Positions 55,524-64,000 of a stretch of 64,000 nt of DNA are shown piece after piece; within the stretch, counting starts at the first letter, position 1, and the number at the start of each line of letters is the position of its first letter. This stretch comes from Pseudomonas sessilinigenes (GTDB taxonomy: Bacteria; Pseudomonadota; Gammaproteobacteria; Pseudomonadales; Pseudomonadaceae), in the NCBI RefSeq assembly GCF_003850565.1, contig NZ_CP027706.1, positions 2,170,001 through 2,234,000 of the forward strand, in the 5' to 3' direction. The notes below the pieces were generated by a model. It was given only the letters and a program-made list of their open reading frames with translations, had not been told where the DNA came from and made no database searches. The position numbers were made by a program, and so were the translations under genes.

Positions 55524-57077
55524 ATGTCTGTTTCAGCTGCGAACGCTGTCCTTTCGGTCAGCGGTATCGGCAAGACCTATGCGCAACCGGTATTGGCCGG
55601 CATCGACCTGACGCTACAGCGCGGCGAGGTGCTGGCGTTGACCGGCGAAAATGGCGCCGGCAAGAGTACCTTGTCGAAGATCATCGGCGGCCTGGTCAGC
55701 CCCACTACCGGCCACATGCGCTTCAATGGCCAGGACTATCGACCGGGCAGTCGTACCCAGGCCGAGGAGCTGGGTATCCGCATGGTCATGCAGGAGCTCA
55801 ATCTGCTGCCCACGCTGTCGGTGGCCGAGAACCTGTTCCTCGACAACCTGCCCAACCAGGGTGGCTGGATCAGTCGCAAGCAACTGCGCAAGGCGGCGAT
55901 CGAGGCCATGGCCCAGGTCGGCCTGGATGCCATCGATCCCGATACCCTGGTAGGCGAGCTGGGAATCGGTCATCAACAGATGGTAGAGATCGCTCGCAAC
56001 CTGATCGGCGACTGCCATGTGCTGATCCTGGACGAGCCTACCGCCATGCTCACGTCCCGTGAGGTGGAGATGCTCTTCGAGCAGATCACCCGGCTCCAGG
56101 CCCGTGGTGTCTCCATCATCTATATCTCCCATCGCCTGGAAGAGCTGGCCAGGGTTGCTCAGCGCATTGCGGTGCTGCGTGATGGCTGCCTGGTCTGCGT
56201 CGAGCCCATGGCCAATTACAACAGTGAACAACTGGTGAACCTGATGGTGGGGCGCGAACTGGGCGAGCATATCGACCTGGGCGCGCGCAAGATTGGCGCA
56301 CCCGCGTTGACCATCAGCAACCTGAGTCGCTCGGACAAGGTTCGTGATGTCTCCTTCGAAGTGCGCAGCGGCGAGATCTTCGGGATTTCCGGCCTGATCG
56401 GGGCAGGGCGCACCGAGCTGTTGCGGCTGATCTTCGGTGCTGACGTTGCTGACAGTGGCAGCATTGCCCTGGGCTCTCCAGCTCGGACGGTAAGCATCCG
56501 TTCCCCGGTGGATGCGGTAGCCAATGGCATTGCCCTGATTACCGAGGATCGCAAGGGCGAGGGTCTGCTCTTGACCCAGACCATCAGTGCCAATATCGCC
56601 CTGGGCAATATGCCGGCCATTTCAAGTAGTGGCCTGGTCAACTCCCAGGATGAGGAACAGTTGGCCCGGCGACAGATCGATGCCATGCGCATCCGCAGTT
56701 CCAGTCCGGCGCAACGGGTGTCCGAGCTGTCCGGTGGCAACCAGCAGAAGGTGGTGATCGGTCGGTGGTTGGAGCGCGACTGCTCGGTGCTGCTGTTCGA
56801 TGAGCCGACCCGTGGTATCGACGTTGGCGCCAAGTTCGACATCTATGGCCTATTGGGTGAGTTGACGCGCCAGGGCAAGGCCTTGGTGGTGGTCTCCAGT
56901 GACCTGCGGGAATTGATGCTGATCTGTGATCGCATCGGCGTGCTGTCTGCTGGACGGTTGATCGATACCTTCGAGCGCGACAGTTGGACCCAGGACGAAT
57001 TGCTTGCTGCCGCGTTTGCCGGCTATCAAAAACGAGATGCGTTGCTCAATGAAGCGGCGCCTAGGACTGCACCATGA
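55524..57077 (+). CDS. rbsA: Ribose ABC transporter, ATPase
   Basis: A 517-residue tandem ATPase. The first domain has Walker A GENGAGKSTLSK and signature LGIGHQQMVEIARNL; the second has a degenerate Walker A region (SGLIGAGRTELLR) and signature ELSGGNQQKVVIGRWL, as usual for sugar ATPases of this class. Overlaps rbsC by 4 bp. 57 bp after rbsB. Confidence 0.96.
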   Translation: MSVSAANAVLSVSGIGKTYAQPVLAGIDLTLQRGEVLALTGENGAGKSTLSKIIGGLVSPTTGHMRFNGQDYRPGSRTQAEELGIRMVMQELNLLPTLSVAENLFLDNLPNQGGWISRKQLRKAAIEAMAQVGLDAIDPDTLVGELGIGHQQMVEIARNLIGDCHVLILDEPTAMLTSREVEMLFEQITRLQARGVSIIYISHRLEELARVAQRIAVLRDGCLVCVEPMANYNSEQLVNLMVGRELGEHIDLGARKIGAPALTISNLSRSDKVRDVSFEVRSGEIFGISGLIGAGRTELLRLIFGADVADSGSIALGSPARTVSIRSPVDAVANGIALITEDRKGEGLLLTQTISANIALGNMPAISSSGLVNSQDEEQLARRQIDAMRIRSSSPAQRVSELSGGNQQKVVIGRWLERDCSVLLFDEPTRGIDVGAKFDIYGLLGELTRQGKALVVVSSDLRELMLICDRIGVLSAGRLIDTFERDSWTQDELLAAAFAGYQKRDALLNEAAPRTAP

Positions 57078-58051
57078 AAACAGCACCTGCAAGCGGCAAG
57101 CGAGGCGGCCAGTACTACGGCCTCGGCACCTACCTGGGGCTGGCGGGGGCGTTGTTGGGGATGATCGTTCTGTTCTCCCTGCTCAGTAACCACTTCCTGT
57201 CCTACGACACCTTCAGCACGCTGGCCAACCAGATCCCGGACCTGATGGTGCTGGCGGTGGGCATGACTTTTGTCTTGATCATTGGCGGTATCGATCTCTC
57301 CGTGGGTTCGGTGCTGGCCCTGGCGGCGTCCACCGTCAGCGTGGCGATCCTTGGCTGGGGCTGGAGCGTGGTGCCGGCAGCCTTGCTGGGCATGGCCTGC
57401 GCGGCCCTGGCCGGAACCATCACCGGTTCGATTACCGTGGCCTGGCGCATTCCGTCATTCATCGTGTCCCTGGGCGTGCTGGAAATGGCCCGGGGCGTGG
57501 CCTACCAGATGACCGGGTCGCGTACGGCCTACATCGGTGATGCCTTCGCCTGGTTGTCGAATCCGATTGCCTTTGGCATTTCGCCGTCGTTTATCATTGC
57601 CCTGCTGATTATTTTCCTGGCCCAGGCGGTGCTGACTCGCACCGTATTCGGTCGCTATCTGATCGGCATCGGTACCAACGAAGAAGCGGTGCGCCTGGCG
57701 GGGATCAATCCCAAGCCCTACAAGATCCTGGTTTTCAGCCTGATGGGGCTGTTGGCAGGCATTGCGGCACTGTTTCAGATTTCTCGCCTGGAAGCGGCTG
57801 ATCCGAATGCGGGCTCTGGCCTGGAGTTGCAAGTCATCGCAGCCGTGGTGATTGGTGGCACTAGCCTCATGGGAGGACGCGGTTCGGTGATCAGTACCTT
57901 CTTCGGCGTCCTGATTATTTCCGTACTGGCTGCAGGCCTTGCGCAAATCGGAGCAAGCGAACCGACCAAGCGCATCATCACCGGGGCAGTCATCGTGATT
58001 GCCGTGGTGCTCGATACCTATCGCAGCCAGCGCGCCAACCGGCGGGTTTGA
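57074..58051 (+). CDS. rbsC: Ribose ABC transporter, permease
   Basis: A 325-residue inner-membrane permease with 8-10 spans. Family motifs are VGMTFVLIIGGIDLSVGSVLALAA and IGTNEEAVRLAGINPKPYKILVF, with LQVIAAVVIGGTSLMGGRGSV near the C-terminus. ATG overlaps the rbsA stop (ATGA). Confidence 0.96.
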   Translation: MKTAPASGKRGGQYYGLGTYLGLAGALLGMIVLFSLLSNHFLSYDTFSTLANQIPDLMVLAVGMTFVLIIGGIDLSVGSVLALAASTVSVAILGWGWSVVPAALLGMACAALAGTITGSITVAWRIPSFIVSLGVLEMARGVAYQMTGSRTAYIGDAFAWLSNPIAFGISPSFIIALLIIFLAQAVLTRTVFGRYLIGIGTNEEAVRLAGINPKPYKILVFSLMGLLAGIAALFQISRLEAADPNAGSGLELQVIAAVVIGGTSLMGGRGSVISTFFGVLIISVLAAGLAQIGASEPTKRIITGAVIVIAVVLDTYRSQRANRRV

Positions 58052-58054
58052 TTC

Positions 58055-59074
58055 ATGGCAACAATCAAGGATGTGGCGGCGCTGGCGGGGATTTCCTACA
58101 CCACCGTGTCCCACGTGCTGAACAAGACACGGCCAGTCAGCGAGGAGGTTCGGCTCAAGGTCGAGGCGGCGATCAAGCACCTGGATTATGTGCCCAGCGC
58201 CGTGGCTCGCTCACTCAAGGCCAAGACTACCGCCACCATCGGTTTGCTGGTGCCCAATAGCCTCAACCCTTACTTCGCCGAGTTGGCGCGAGGTATCGAG
58301 GATTACTGCGAGCGCAATGGTTATTGCGTGATCCTGTGCAACTCCGATGACGACCCGGACAAGCAACGCAACTACCTGCGGGTCCTGCTGGAAAAGCGTA
58401 TCGATGGCCTGATCGTGACTAGCGTCGGCGGCGACAGCGGCCTGGCCCAGGGGCTGGTCGGAGTGCGTACGCCTATGGTGCTGGTCGATCGTGGGCTTGA
58501 GGGGGTGGATGCGGACTTGGTGCGCATTGATCACCGCCATGGCGCCTACCTGGCTACCCGGCACCTGCTGGAACTGGGGCACAGGGATATCGCCTGCGTG
58601 GCTGGTCCGGCCAATACCAGCGTGACGCAAATGCGCCTCGCCGGTTTTCACCAGGCGTTGCAGGAAGCGGGGGGCGAGGTGCCGGCGGCACGTATCCTGG
58701 AGAGCGATTTCAGTAGCACCGGTGGCTACCTGGCGGCAGCCCGGTTGCTGGACGGCAACCCGCCGAGTGCGATCTTTGCCGCCAACGACATGATGGGCAT
58801 CGGTGTGCTGCGGGCCGCGGCGGAACGCAACATTCGCGTACCCAGCGAGCTGTCGGTGATCGGTTTCGACGACATTCTCATGAGCCGTTATGTCTATCCG
58901 GCGCTGACCACGGTTGGCCAGTCGATCCTGCAGTTGGGGGAGAGCGCTGCTGAATTGCTGCTGCAGCGTATCGCTACGCCAGGCTTGCCAGTGGGCCAAC
59001 GAATCGTCACGCCGAGCATTGTCTTGCGGGAATCGACTGCGCCACTGGGTGGCGCATTTATGCAGTACCGCTGA
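58055..59074 (+). CDS. rbsR: Ribose operon repressor (LacI family)
   Basis: A 339-residue LacI-type regulator. HTH and hinge occupy residues 1-60 (TIKDVAALAGISYTTVSHVLNKTRPVSEEVR, YVPSAVARSLKAKTT), followed by a periplasmic-binding-like effector domain (TIGLLVPNSLNPYFAELARGIE). It lies inside the operon, 3 bp after rbsC, so it is autoregulated; the palindrome at 54371 is its probable operator. Ribose or ribose phosphate is the expected inducer. Confidence 0.94.
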   Translation: MATIKDVAALAGISYTTVSHVLNKTRPVSEEVRLKVEAAIKHLDYVPSAVARSLKAKTTATIGLLVPNSLNPYFAELARGIEDYCERNGYCVILCNSDDDPDKQRNYLRVLLEKRIDGLIVTSVGGDSGLAQGLVGVRTPMVLVDRGLEGVDADLVRIDHRHGAYLATRHLLELGHRDIACVAGPANTSVTQMRLAGFHQALQEAGGEVPAARILESDFSSTGGYLAAARLLDGNPPSAIFAANDMMGIGVLRAAAERNIRVPSELSVIGFDDILMSRYVYPALTTVGQSILQLGESAAELLLQRIATPGLPVGQRIVTPSIVLRESTAPLGGAFMQYR

Positions 59075-59098
59075 ACCTTATTGATTGAGTAGCGACGT

Positions 59099-60016
59099 AT
59101 GCCAGCAAAAGTAGTGGTAGTGGGTAGCCTGAACATGGACCTGGTGACTCGGGCCGAGCGCTTGCCCCGTGGGGGCGAGACGCTGACGGGCAAGTCCTTC
59201 GCCACGGTACCCGGCGGCAAGGGGGCCAACCAGGCGGTGGCTGCCGCCAGGCTTGGGGCCCAGGTGTCGATGGTCGGTTGCGTTGGGGAGGATGCCTACG
59301 GCGAGCAGTTGCGCGGGTCCCTGCTTGGCGAGGGTATCGATTGCCAGGCCGTGGACAGGGTGCCAGGGTCGAGCGGCGTGGCCTTGATCGTGGTCGATGA
59401 CAGTAGCCAGAACGCGATTGTCATCGTTGCTGGAGGCAACGGTGAGCTCAGCCCTGAAAAGGTCGTCGGTTTTGATCCGGTCCTGCAGCAGGCCGAGGTG
59501 ATCATCTGCCAGCTCGAGGTGCCACAGGAGACCGTGGGGTACACCCTTAAGCGCGGACGTGAGCTGGGCAAGACGGTGATTCTCAATCCGGCGCCTGCCA
59601 CGGGGCCTCTGCCGGAGTCGTGGTATGGCTCGATCGATTACCTGATTCCCAACGAGAGCGAAGCGACCGCCCTCACAGGCCTTGAGGTTGATTCCCTGGA
59701 AAGCGCCGAACAGGCCGCGAGCCGCTTGGTCGCTGCTGGTGCGGGCAAGGTCATCATTACCCTGGGCGCGCAGGGGTCGCTGTTTGCCGATGGTTGCCGC
59801 TTCGAGCACTTTCCTGCGCCCAAGGTCACGGCGGTCGATACCACGGCGGCGGGGGATACCTTTGTCGGTGGTTTCGCGGCGGCCCTGGCCGCGGGCAAAA
59901 GCGAGGCCGACGCCATTCGCTTCGGGCAGATCGCGGCGGCCCTGTCGGTGACGCGAGCCGGTGCACAACCTTCCATTCCCATGCTGTCCGACGTTCAGGC
60001 GTTTATTCCCTCATGA
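59099..60016 (+). CDS. rbsK: Ribokinase
   Basis: A 305-residue PfkB-family kinase phosphorylating ribose at O5. Motifs: [40 protein letters not shown] near the N-terminus, and the C-terminal anion-hole signature [17 protein letters not shown] with catalytic Asp. It overlaps rbsD by 4 bp. Confidence 0.96.
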   Translation: MPAKVVVVGSLNMDLVTRAERLPRGGETLTGKSFATVPGGKGANQAVAAARLGAQVSMVGCVGEDAYGEQLRGSLLGEGIDCQAVDRVPGSSGVALIVVDDSSQNAIVIVAGGNGELSPEKVVGFDPVLQQAEVIICQLEVPQETVGYTLKRGRELGKTVILNPAPATGPLPESWYGSIDYLIPNESEATALTGLEVDSLESAEQAASRLVAAGAGKVIITLGAQGSLFADGCRFEHFPAPKVTAVDTTAAGDTFVGGFAAALAAGKSEADAIRFGQIAAALSVTRAGAQPSIPMLSDVQAFIPS

Positions 60017-60417
60017 AGAAAACCCCCTTGCTCAATATTGCCCTGTCACGCCTGGTGGCCTCCTTGGGGCACGGCGATGTCGTGGTGATCGGCGATGCCG
60101 GCCTGCCGGTACCGCCAGGTGTCGAATTGATTGATCTGGCCCTGACCCATGGCGTTCCCGATTTTCTCGGCACCCTCAAGGTGCTGCTCAGCGAAATGCA
60201 GGTGGAGCGCCATGTCCTGGCCGAGGAAATCCTGCTCAAGCAACCAACGCCCTTGCCCGTTCTCGAGGCCATGGCCGCCAACGGCGAGCTGGGGCAGCGA
60301 CAGTTGCTCAGTCACGAGGAGTTCAAGGTGCTCAGCCGCAAGGCTCGTGCCGTGATCCGTACGGGGGAGTGCCAGCCGTACTGCAATATCGCCCTGATTG
60401 CCGGGGTGACGTTCTAG
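60013..60417 (+). CDS. rbsD: D-ribose pyranase
   Basis: A 134-residue enzyme interconverting beta-pyranose and furanose ribose, so that RbsK gets its substrate. The start must be ATG 60013 ([22 protein letters not shown], containing the catalytic His region). The C-terminus [21 protein letters not shown] is typical. It overlaps rbsK (ATGA). Confidence 0.95.
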   Translation: MKKTPLLNIALSRLVASLGHGDVVVIGDAGLPVPPGVELIDLALTHGVPDFLGTLKVLLSEMQVERHVLAEEILLKQPTPLPVLEAMAANGELGQRQLLSHEEFKVLSRKARAVIRTGECQPYCNIALIAGVTF

Positions 60418-60457
60418 ATCGTTCGCCCGTTTTCCCACCTTGCACAAGGAGTGCGCT

Positions 60458-61486
60458 ATGCGCCGCTATGCTCAGCTGTTTCAACATTGGTTCCGGAGTC
60501 TATTGCTCTTGTCTCTGCTCACTGCTACCGGCGCTCAGGCGGCGGAAAAAATCGATCTGATCATCGACACCGATCCGGGGGCCGATGATGTGGTGGCCTT
60601 GTTGTTCGCCCTGGCGTCGCCAGAAGAACTACATATTCGGGCCCTGACCACCGTGGCGGGGAATGTGCGCCTGGATAAAACCTCGCGTAATGCCCGGCTG
60701 GCTCGTGAATGGGCGGGGCGCGAAGACGTGCCGGTCTATGCCGGTGCCCCGGCGCCGCTGTTGCGCACGCCGATCTACGCCGAGAACATCCATGGCAAGG
60801 AGGGGATCTCCGGAGTGACTGTGCACGAACCCAAGGCGCCCCTGGCCAAGGGCAGTGCGGTCAACTATTTGATCGACACCCTGCGGGCAGCCAAGCCCCA
60901 TAGCATCACCATCGCCATGCTCGGTCCGCAGACCAACCTGGCACTGGCGCTCATCCAGGCGCCGGATATTACCCAGGGCATCAAGGAAGTGGTGGTCATG
61001 GGCGGTGCCCATTTCAATGGCGGTAACATCACGCCGGTGGCGGAGTTCAATCTGTACGCCGATCCCCAGGCTGCTGAAGTGGTTCTCAAGAGTGGGGTCA
61101 AGCTGACTTACCTGCCGCTGGATGTTACCCACAAGATCCTGACCAGCGATGCGCGCCTGCAGAAAATCGCGGCGTTGAACAACAATGCCAGCAAGGTGGT
61201 GGGCGATATCCTCAACGAGTACGTCAAAGGCGATATGGAGCATTACGGTATTCCGGGTGGCCCGGTGCACGATGCAACCGTGATCGCCTACCTGCTCAAG
61301 CCGGAGCTGTTCACGGGGCGCCAGGCCAATATGGTCGTTGATAGCCGTGAGGGGCCTACCTTCGGCCAGACCATCGTCGACTGGTATGACGGCTTGAAGC
61401 GCGAGAAGAACGTGTTCTGGGTCGAGAATGGCAATGCCCAGGGCTTTTTCGATCTGCTCACCGAGCGCCTGGCTCGCCTCAAGTAA
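60458..61486 (+). CDS. Exported inosine-uridine-preferring nucleoside hydrolase
   Basis: A 342-residue nucleoside N-ribohydrolase. The metal and ribose site is DLIIDTDPGADDVVALLFALA. Other motifs are VVVMGGAHFNGGNITPVAEFNLYADPQAA and PGGPVHDATVIAYLL. It starts MRRYAQLFQHWFRSLLLLSLLTATGAQAAEK, a signal peptide, so it should act in the periplasm. It follows rbsD by 40 bp behind CAAGGAG and may be cotranscribed; it would release ribose from nucleosides for RbsBAC. Confidence 0.92.
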   Translation: MRRYAQLFQHWFRSLLLLSLLTATGAQAAEKIDLIIDTDPGADDVVALLFALASPEELHIRALTTVAGNVRLDKTSRNARLAREWAGREDVPVYAGAPAPLLRTPIYAENIHGKEGISGVTVHEPKAPLAKGSAVNYLIDTLRAAKPHSITIAMLGPQTNLALALIQAPDITQGIKEVVVMGGAHFNGGNITPVAEFNLYADPQAAEVVLKSGVKLTYLPLDVTHKILTSDARLQKIAALNNNASKVVGDILNEYVKGDMEHYGIPGGPVHDATVIAYLLKPELFTGRQANMVVDSREGPTFGQTIVDWYDGLKREKNVFWVENGNAQGFFDLLTERLARLK

Positions 61487-61489
61487 GCG

Positions 61490-61527
61490 TTCTCTCCCTG
61501 CAGGTACTTACCTGTGGGGAGTTTTAT
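61490..61527 (+). terminator. Terminator at the end of the ribose operon
   Basis: CTCCCTGCAGGT and ACCTGTGGGGAG pair (with one internal mismatch) around ACTT, followed by TTTTATT. Confidence 0.75.
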
Positions 61528-61736
61528 TCCTGATCGGCGGGCTGAAAAACCTGATGGTCTTCTGGGTATTTCTCAAAGACCTGTTCAATGAAGTCTCGGG
61601 CAGCTTGCGGGCCAAGCTCCTTGACCAGCAGGTCCATGCCGATGATGGCCAGCTCTTCCACGCTGCCCGGGCTGTAGGAGCACTGGCCCTGTGGCCATTT
61701 GGCCTTGATGTCGACGTCAATGCTCACTGTAGCCAT
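61524..61736 (-). CDS. Conserved hypothetical protein
   Basis: A 70-residue cytoplasmic protein: MATVSIDVDIKAKWPQGQC, then SVEELAIIGMDLLVKELGPQAARDFIEQVFEKYPEDHQ and a short tail. ATG 61736 is used; upstream codons to 61787 are less likely. It is convergent to the nucleoside hydrolase gene. I do not recognise the family. Confidence 0.6.
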   Translation of the reverse strand: MATVSIDVDIKAKWPQGQCSYSPGSVEELAIIGMDLLVKELGPQAARDFIEQVFEKYPEDHQVFQPADQE

Positions 61737-61860
61737 GAGGGTCTCGCGAATAGGGGTGAGTGGGGAGGCAGTGGACGAGTTAAGCATGTCACTCAGGCTT
61801 TGACACTCCTACTTAGGCATATGCGACACTGGGTTTTTTCCTGCGCTCAAGGAATCTGGT

Positions 61861-62166
61861 GTGCAAATCGACTTGAACAAACCTGATGCCCTGACCCTGG
61901 ATGCTGTGCGCCAACTACTGGCTTCGGCCAGCGATAGCGTGCATACCCAATTGCGTGTAAGCAAGGCCGGTATCGCCTACATCTCCTCTGGGATCGTGGG
62001 TGGCGCGCAGATCGAGGGCGTATTGTTTCGCCTGGAAACCTGGGCTGCCGGTTCCGGTTATGTGGGTGAGGTCGCCGCTAGCGACCAGGCCTGGGTGACA
62101 CAGGTCTTCAATGCGCTCAAGCAGAACTGGCCGAAGCCAGCATTCGACTACATCGATATCTATTGA
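61861..62166 (+). CDS. Conserved hypothetical protein
   Basis: A 101-residue protein with GTG start preceded by CAAGGAATCTG. The sequence alternates short strands and helices (LASASDSVHTQLRVSKAGIAYISS, EGVLFRLETWAAG, WVTQVFNALKQNWPKPAFDYIDIY). No signal or membrane span. Function unknown; the clear ribosome-binding site and codon use support it as real. Confidence 0.68.
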   Translation: MQIDLNKPDALTLDAVRQLLASASDSVHTQLRVSKAGIAYISSGIVGGAQIEGVLFRLETWAAGSGYVGEVAASDQAWVTQVFNALKQNWPKPAFDYIDIY

Positions 62167-62327
62167 GCGTCATTCATATCCAGTGACGATTGTCCGGTGA
62201 AAATACCCGGGTGGCTGAGGCAGACTTGCTCGCCTTGCCCAATAGGGCAAAATGCTATTTCGCTTTGAAACCAAAAATGAAAACGGCTGTCGCACGTTCT
62301 CTGTTTATTCTTTAGAAAGGAGGCTTC

Positions 62328-62642
62328 ATGCCTTGGAAGCTCGCTTCATTCGCAACCTTGTTGGCTGCAGCAACCCTTGCTGGGTGCAGCACTGCTGGGT
62401 CGACAAAGGAATCTGTGGCCCCTGTTGAATCTGGGCACACTCGCTGTGAAGCATCCGCTGCCCAGTTCGCTGTCGGCAAGAAGGCCTCTGCAGAGTTGCT
62501 GGAGCAGGCTCGTACTCGTGCAGGTGCGCAGTACGCAAGGTTTCTCCAGCCCAACGATATGATCACCTTGGAATATCGTTCTGACCGCTTGAATGTCAAT
62601 ACCGACGCCAACCTGGTGGTGACCCGGGTCAACTGTGGTTGA
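62328..62642 (+). CDS. I78-family peptidase inhibitor, lipoprotein
   Basis: A 104-residue lipoprotein with lipobox LAGC (Cys20). The mature part matches the I78 inhibitor family: RCEASAAQFAVGKKASAELLEQARTRAGAQYARFLQPND, then MITLEYRSDRLNVNTDANLVVTRVNCG, with two Cys that probably form a disulfide. Such proteins block serine proteases and may protect the periplasm. AAAGGAGGC is an excellent ribosome-binding site. Confidence 0.85.
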   Translation: MPWKLASFATLLAAATLAGCSTAGSTKESVAPVESGHTRCEASAAQFAVGKKASAELLEQARTRAGAQYARFLQPNDMITLEYRSDRLNVNTDANLVVTRVNCG

Positions 62643-62663
62643 GCATTGAGGTTTTTCGCTCTC

Positions 62664-62698
62664 ATAAAAAACCCCGTCACATGGACGGGGTTTTTTTA
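62664..62698. terminator. Bidirectional terminator
   Basis: AAAAAACCCCGTC and GACGGGGTTTTTTT pair around ACATG. It lies between the convergent I78 and cold-shock genes. Confidence 0.93.
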
Positions 62699-62711
62699 GC
62701 TCGCTGAGAAA

Positions 62712-62924
62712 TTACTCAGGGCGAACTTGTGCAGCTTGCATACCCTTTTGGCCTTTCTCAGCCACGAAGGAAACGGTTTGGCCTTCTTTCAGGCTCTTGA
62801 AACCGTCGCTTTCAATAGCTTTGAAGTGTACGAACAGGTCGTCACCGCCACCTTGAGGAGTGATGAAGCCGAAGCCTTTTTCATCGTTGAACCATTTTAC
62901 GGTGCCGGTTTGGCGATTAGACAT
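62712..62924 (-). CDS. Cold-shock protein (CspA family)
   Basis: A 70-residue single OB-fold nucleic-acid chaperone. RNP1 is KGFGFITP and RNP2 is DLFVHF, with [15 protein letters not shown] at the start. ATG 62924 follows GGAG. It is one of several expected paralogues, so I do not assign a letter. The upstream 290 bp contain its leader, but a cold-shock box cannot be defined with confidence. Confidence 0.95.
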   Translation of the reverse strand: MSNRQTGTVKWFNDEKGFGFITPQGGGDDLFVHFKAIESDGFKSLKEGQTVSFVAEKGQKGMQAAQVRPE

Positions 62925-63218
62925 GGTGTATCTCCAAGAAACATATATTTTCAGTAGTACTGTGCTGCTCAGGCCAACTGGGCACACCGACCTATCATAG
63001 TCGAAATGTTCGGCTTGGGAGCCCCCTGTAGGGAGCGTTTGCCCGGCGTATTCCTGCCTTTTTCCGCTTGGATCAGCTGCAGGCCCCGGTTTAAGGGGGC
63101 TTCAGCAAAAAACAAGCGGTGATAAAAAAACCGTAAAAGCTGCAATTACAGTGGAAAAAACACGTCTCGGGCCGTTGGTGGAGCTAGCCAGGCGGTTTGT
63201 GCCTCTGGTTGTGAGTGG

Positions 63219-63518
63219 TTATTTCGCCACTCGGCATGCGGAGATGGCGTCCAGGGCACGAGTTCGCAGCTCGGCGCTGGGTTGCTTGGTCTTGCTCATC
63301 AGCTCCTTGATTTCCTCGGTCGTGAACTTCTCGTTCAGCTTGTCGGCGCCACAGGCGCAATGCTGCTCGGCGCTTTTCGCGTCGATGCTTTGGCTGGCTG
63401 CCGCGGTGCAATCCTTCATGTAGTCGGCACGTGCGCCGGCTGGCCATGCGGCCTGGGCGCTCAATGGCAGCAGCAGGGCAAGCGGGGCAGCGAGGGCGAG
63501 CAGTTTAATGAGGCGCAT
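63219..63518 (-). CDS. Exported small protein, hypothetical
   Basis: A 99-residue protein with a clear signal peptide (MRLIKLLALAAPLALLLPLSAQAAWP). The mature part is charged and helical with three Cys (KDCTAAAS, EQHCACGADKLNE, ISACRVAK). ATG 63518 follows AGGAGAAACCGACTC. Widespread in pseudomonads by appearance; the function is unknown. Confidence 0.7.
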   Translation of the reverse strand: MRLIKLLALAAPLALLLPLSAQAAWPAGARADYMKDCTAAASQSIDAKSAEQHCACGADKLNEKFTTEEIKELMSKTKQPSAELRTRALDAISACRVAK

Positions 63519-63806
63519 GAGTCGGTTTCTCCTGAAGTCGATAACGAGGGCGACGATTCTCAACGTATTCGAGGGGGTGCGTACATCTCAAGTTCACTTT
63601 CTTCAATAAAAGACTGGAAACCGCATTTTGCGAACTTTGTCGCGCGATGATTGGGATTTATCTGTGCTAGCATGCCTGGCTTGGGTGTTTTCAGGCTTTG
63701 AAGGCTTCACTTTCCTTTGCGGTCGACACCCTTATCTTTGATTTGAATTCCAGTCACTCTGGTTCGTCCCTGGCAGGCCGAAAGGTCTCTGCCACTGTGA
63801 GGCAGG

Positions 63807-63822
63807 CTTTCCCGTGGGAAAG
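63807..63822 (+). promoter_or_regulatory. Second stem of the thrS leader, loop containing CGT
   Basis: CTTTCC and GGAAAG (63807-63812 with 63817-63822) close a CGTG loop; CGT is a threonine anticodon. The loop is only four bases, so anticodon mimicry is less clear than for the downstream arm. It may pair the two-armed arrangement used in E. coli thrS. Confidence 0.35.
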
Positions 63823-63858
63823 GCAGGGCGGATCTTGTACTGGCTCATCCCAACCCAC

Positions 63859-63879
63859 GTGACCTTTGGTAGGGGTCAC
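63859..63879 (+). promoter_or_regulatory. tRNA-Thr anticodon-arm mimic before thrS
   Basis: GTGACCT and GGGTCAC form a 7-bp stem closing a 7-base loop, TTGGTAG. The loop differs at one base from the anticodon loop of tRNA-Thr(GGU) (TTGGTAA), with GGT in anticodon position and a purine at 37. It ends 4 bases before the AGGAG of thrS, so ThrRS binding here would block translation. Confidence 0.65.
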
Positions 63880-63898
63880 CACTAGGAGAGGAGGCGCC

Positions 63899-64000
63899 AT
63901 GCCCACTATTACTCTTCCCGATGGCAGTCAGCGTTCGTTCGACAAGGCCGTAACCGTAGCTGAAGTCGCAGCTTCTATTGGTGCAGGTCTGGCCAAGGCC
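63899..64000 (+). CDS. thrS: Threonyl-tRNA synthetase (N-terminal part, cut by window end)
   Basis: The first 34 codons encode [27 protein letters not shown], the TGS (ubiquitin-like) domain that begins every bacterial ThrRS. AGGAGAGGAGG precedes the ATG at 63899. The rest lies beyond the window. Autoregulation through the leader hairpin is likely. Confidence 0.93.
   Translation, partial: MPTITLPDGSQRSFDKAVTVAEVAASIGAGLAKA

Larger units (their letters stand above)
63519..63898 (+). other. thrS leader region
   Basis: About 380 bp upstream of thrS. The first part holds the divergent promoters; from about 63780 it is rich in potential stems. Two are listed separately as a probable autoregulatory operator. 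No coding sequence. Confidence 0.6.

Overview
The window is chromosomal DNA from a fluorescent pseudomonad, most likely of the Pseudomonas protegens / P. fluorescens group. Three things point there. The core genes run in the order I recall for P. aeruginosa PAO1: uvrB, an EmrAB-type pump, gltX, leuCDB, asd, fimV, truA, trpF, accD, folC, cvpA, purF, metZ. A second CsrA-family regulator of the RsmE type is present. A chitinase and a chitin-active monooxygenase sit close to it. Species assignment rests on recall and was not tested by any search.

Layout. 1-9.2 kb: envelope and transport genes, tRNA-Asn, aminotransferase tyrB, uvrB and a two-gene EmrBA efflux operon. 9.4-14.7 kb: gltX, a tandem tRNA-Ala/tRNA-Glu array, a TetR regulator with its own palindrome, a thioesterase, dusC and heat-shock gene ibpA with a probable RNA thermometer. 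14.7-18 kb: a large PAS-GGDEF-EAL protein. 18-25.5 kb: a divergent LysR gene, leuCD, a methyltransferase, leuB, asd and an asd-like gene that has lost its catalytic cysteine. 25.7-38.1 kb: fimV and the truA-trpF-accD-folC-SPOR-cvpA-purF-metZ-SDR run, much of it overlapping or tightly spaced.

38.2-46 kb is the accessory part. Three tRNA genes and a PuuB-like oxidase precede tRNA-Val(GAC). About 120 bp beyond the 3' end of that tRNA lies a decayed tyrosine-recombinase C-terminus, which marks an old integration site. Then come about 1.2 kb of non-coding debris, an AT-rich orphan wzz, and an RNA-repair/ribosome-rescue pair, rtcB-prfH. That pair has a divergent XRE regulator, a candidate operator over its promoter, a tiny leader ORF and a hairpin presenting its Shine-Dalgarno sequence.

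46.8-53.5 kb: a signal-less AA10 monooxygenase and GH18 chitinase, small membrane and VOC proteins, rsmE, a SPOR lipoprotein, a DUF1654-endA operon behind a clear LexA box, and periplasmic glutaminase-asparaginase ansB with a candidate sigma-54 promoter. 54.5-61.5 kb: a complete ribose regulon (rbsBAC-rbsR-rbsK-rbsD) behind a perfect RbsR-type palindrome, ending with an exported nucleoside hydrolase that could supply ribose. 61.5-64 kb: small conserved genes, a cold-shock protein, and the start of thrS. The thrS leader carries a hairpin that closely mimics the anticodon arm of tRNA-Thr(GGU).

The observations I rate highest are the thrS tRNA mimic, the regulated rtcB-prfH cluster with its leader ORF, the LexA-controlled DUF1654-endA operon, the signal-less chitinolytic pair, the covarying hairpins in the tRNA spacer, and the integrase remnant at tRNA-Val.
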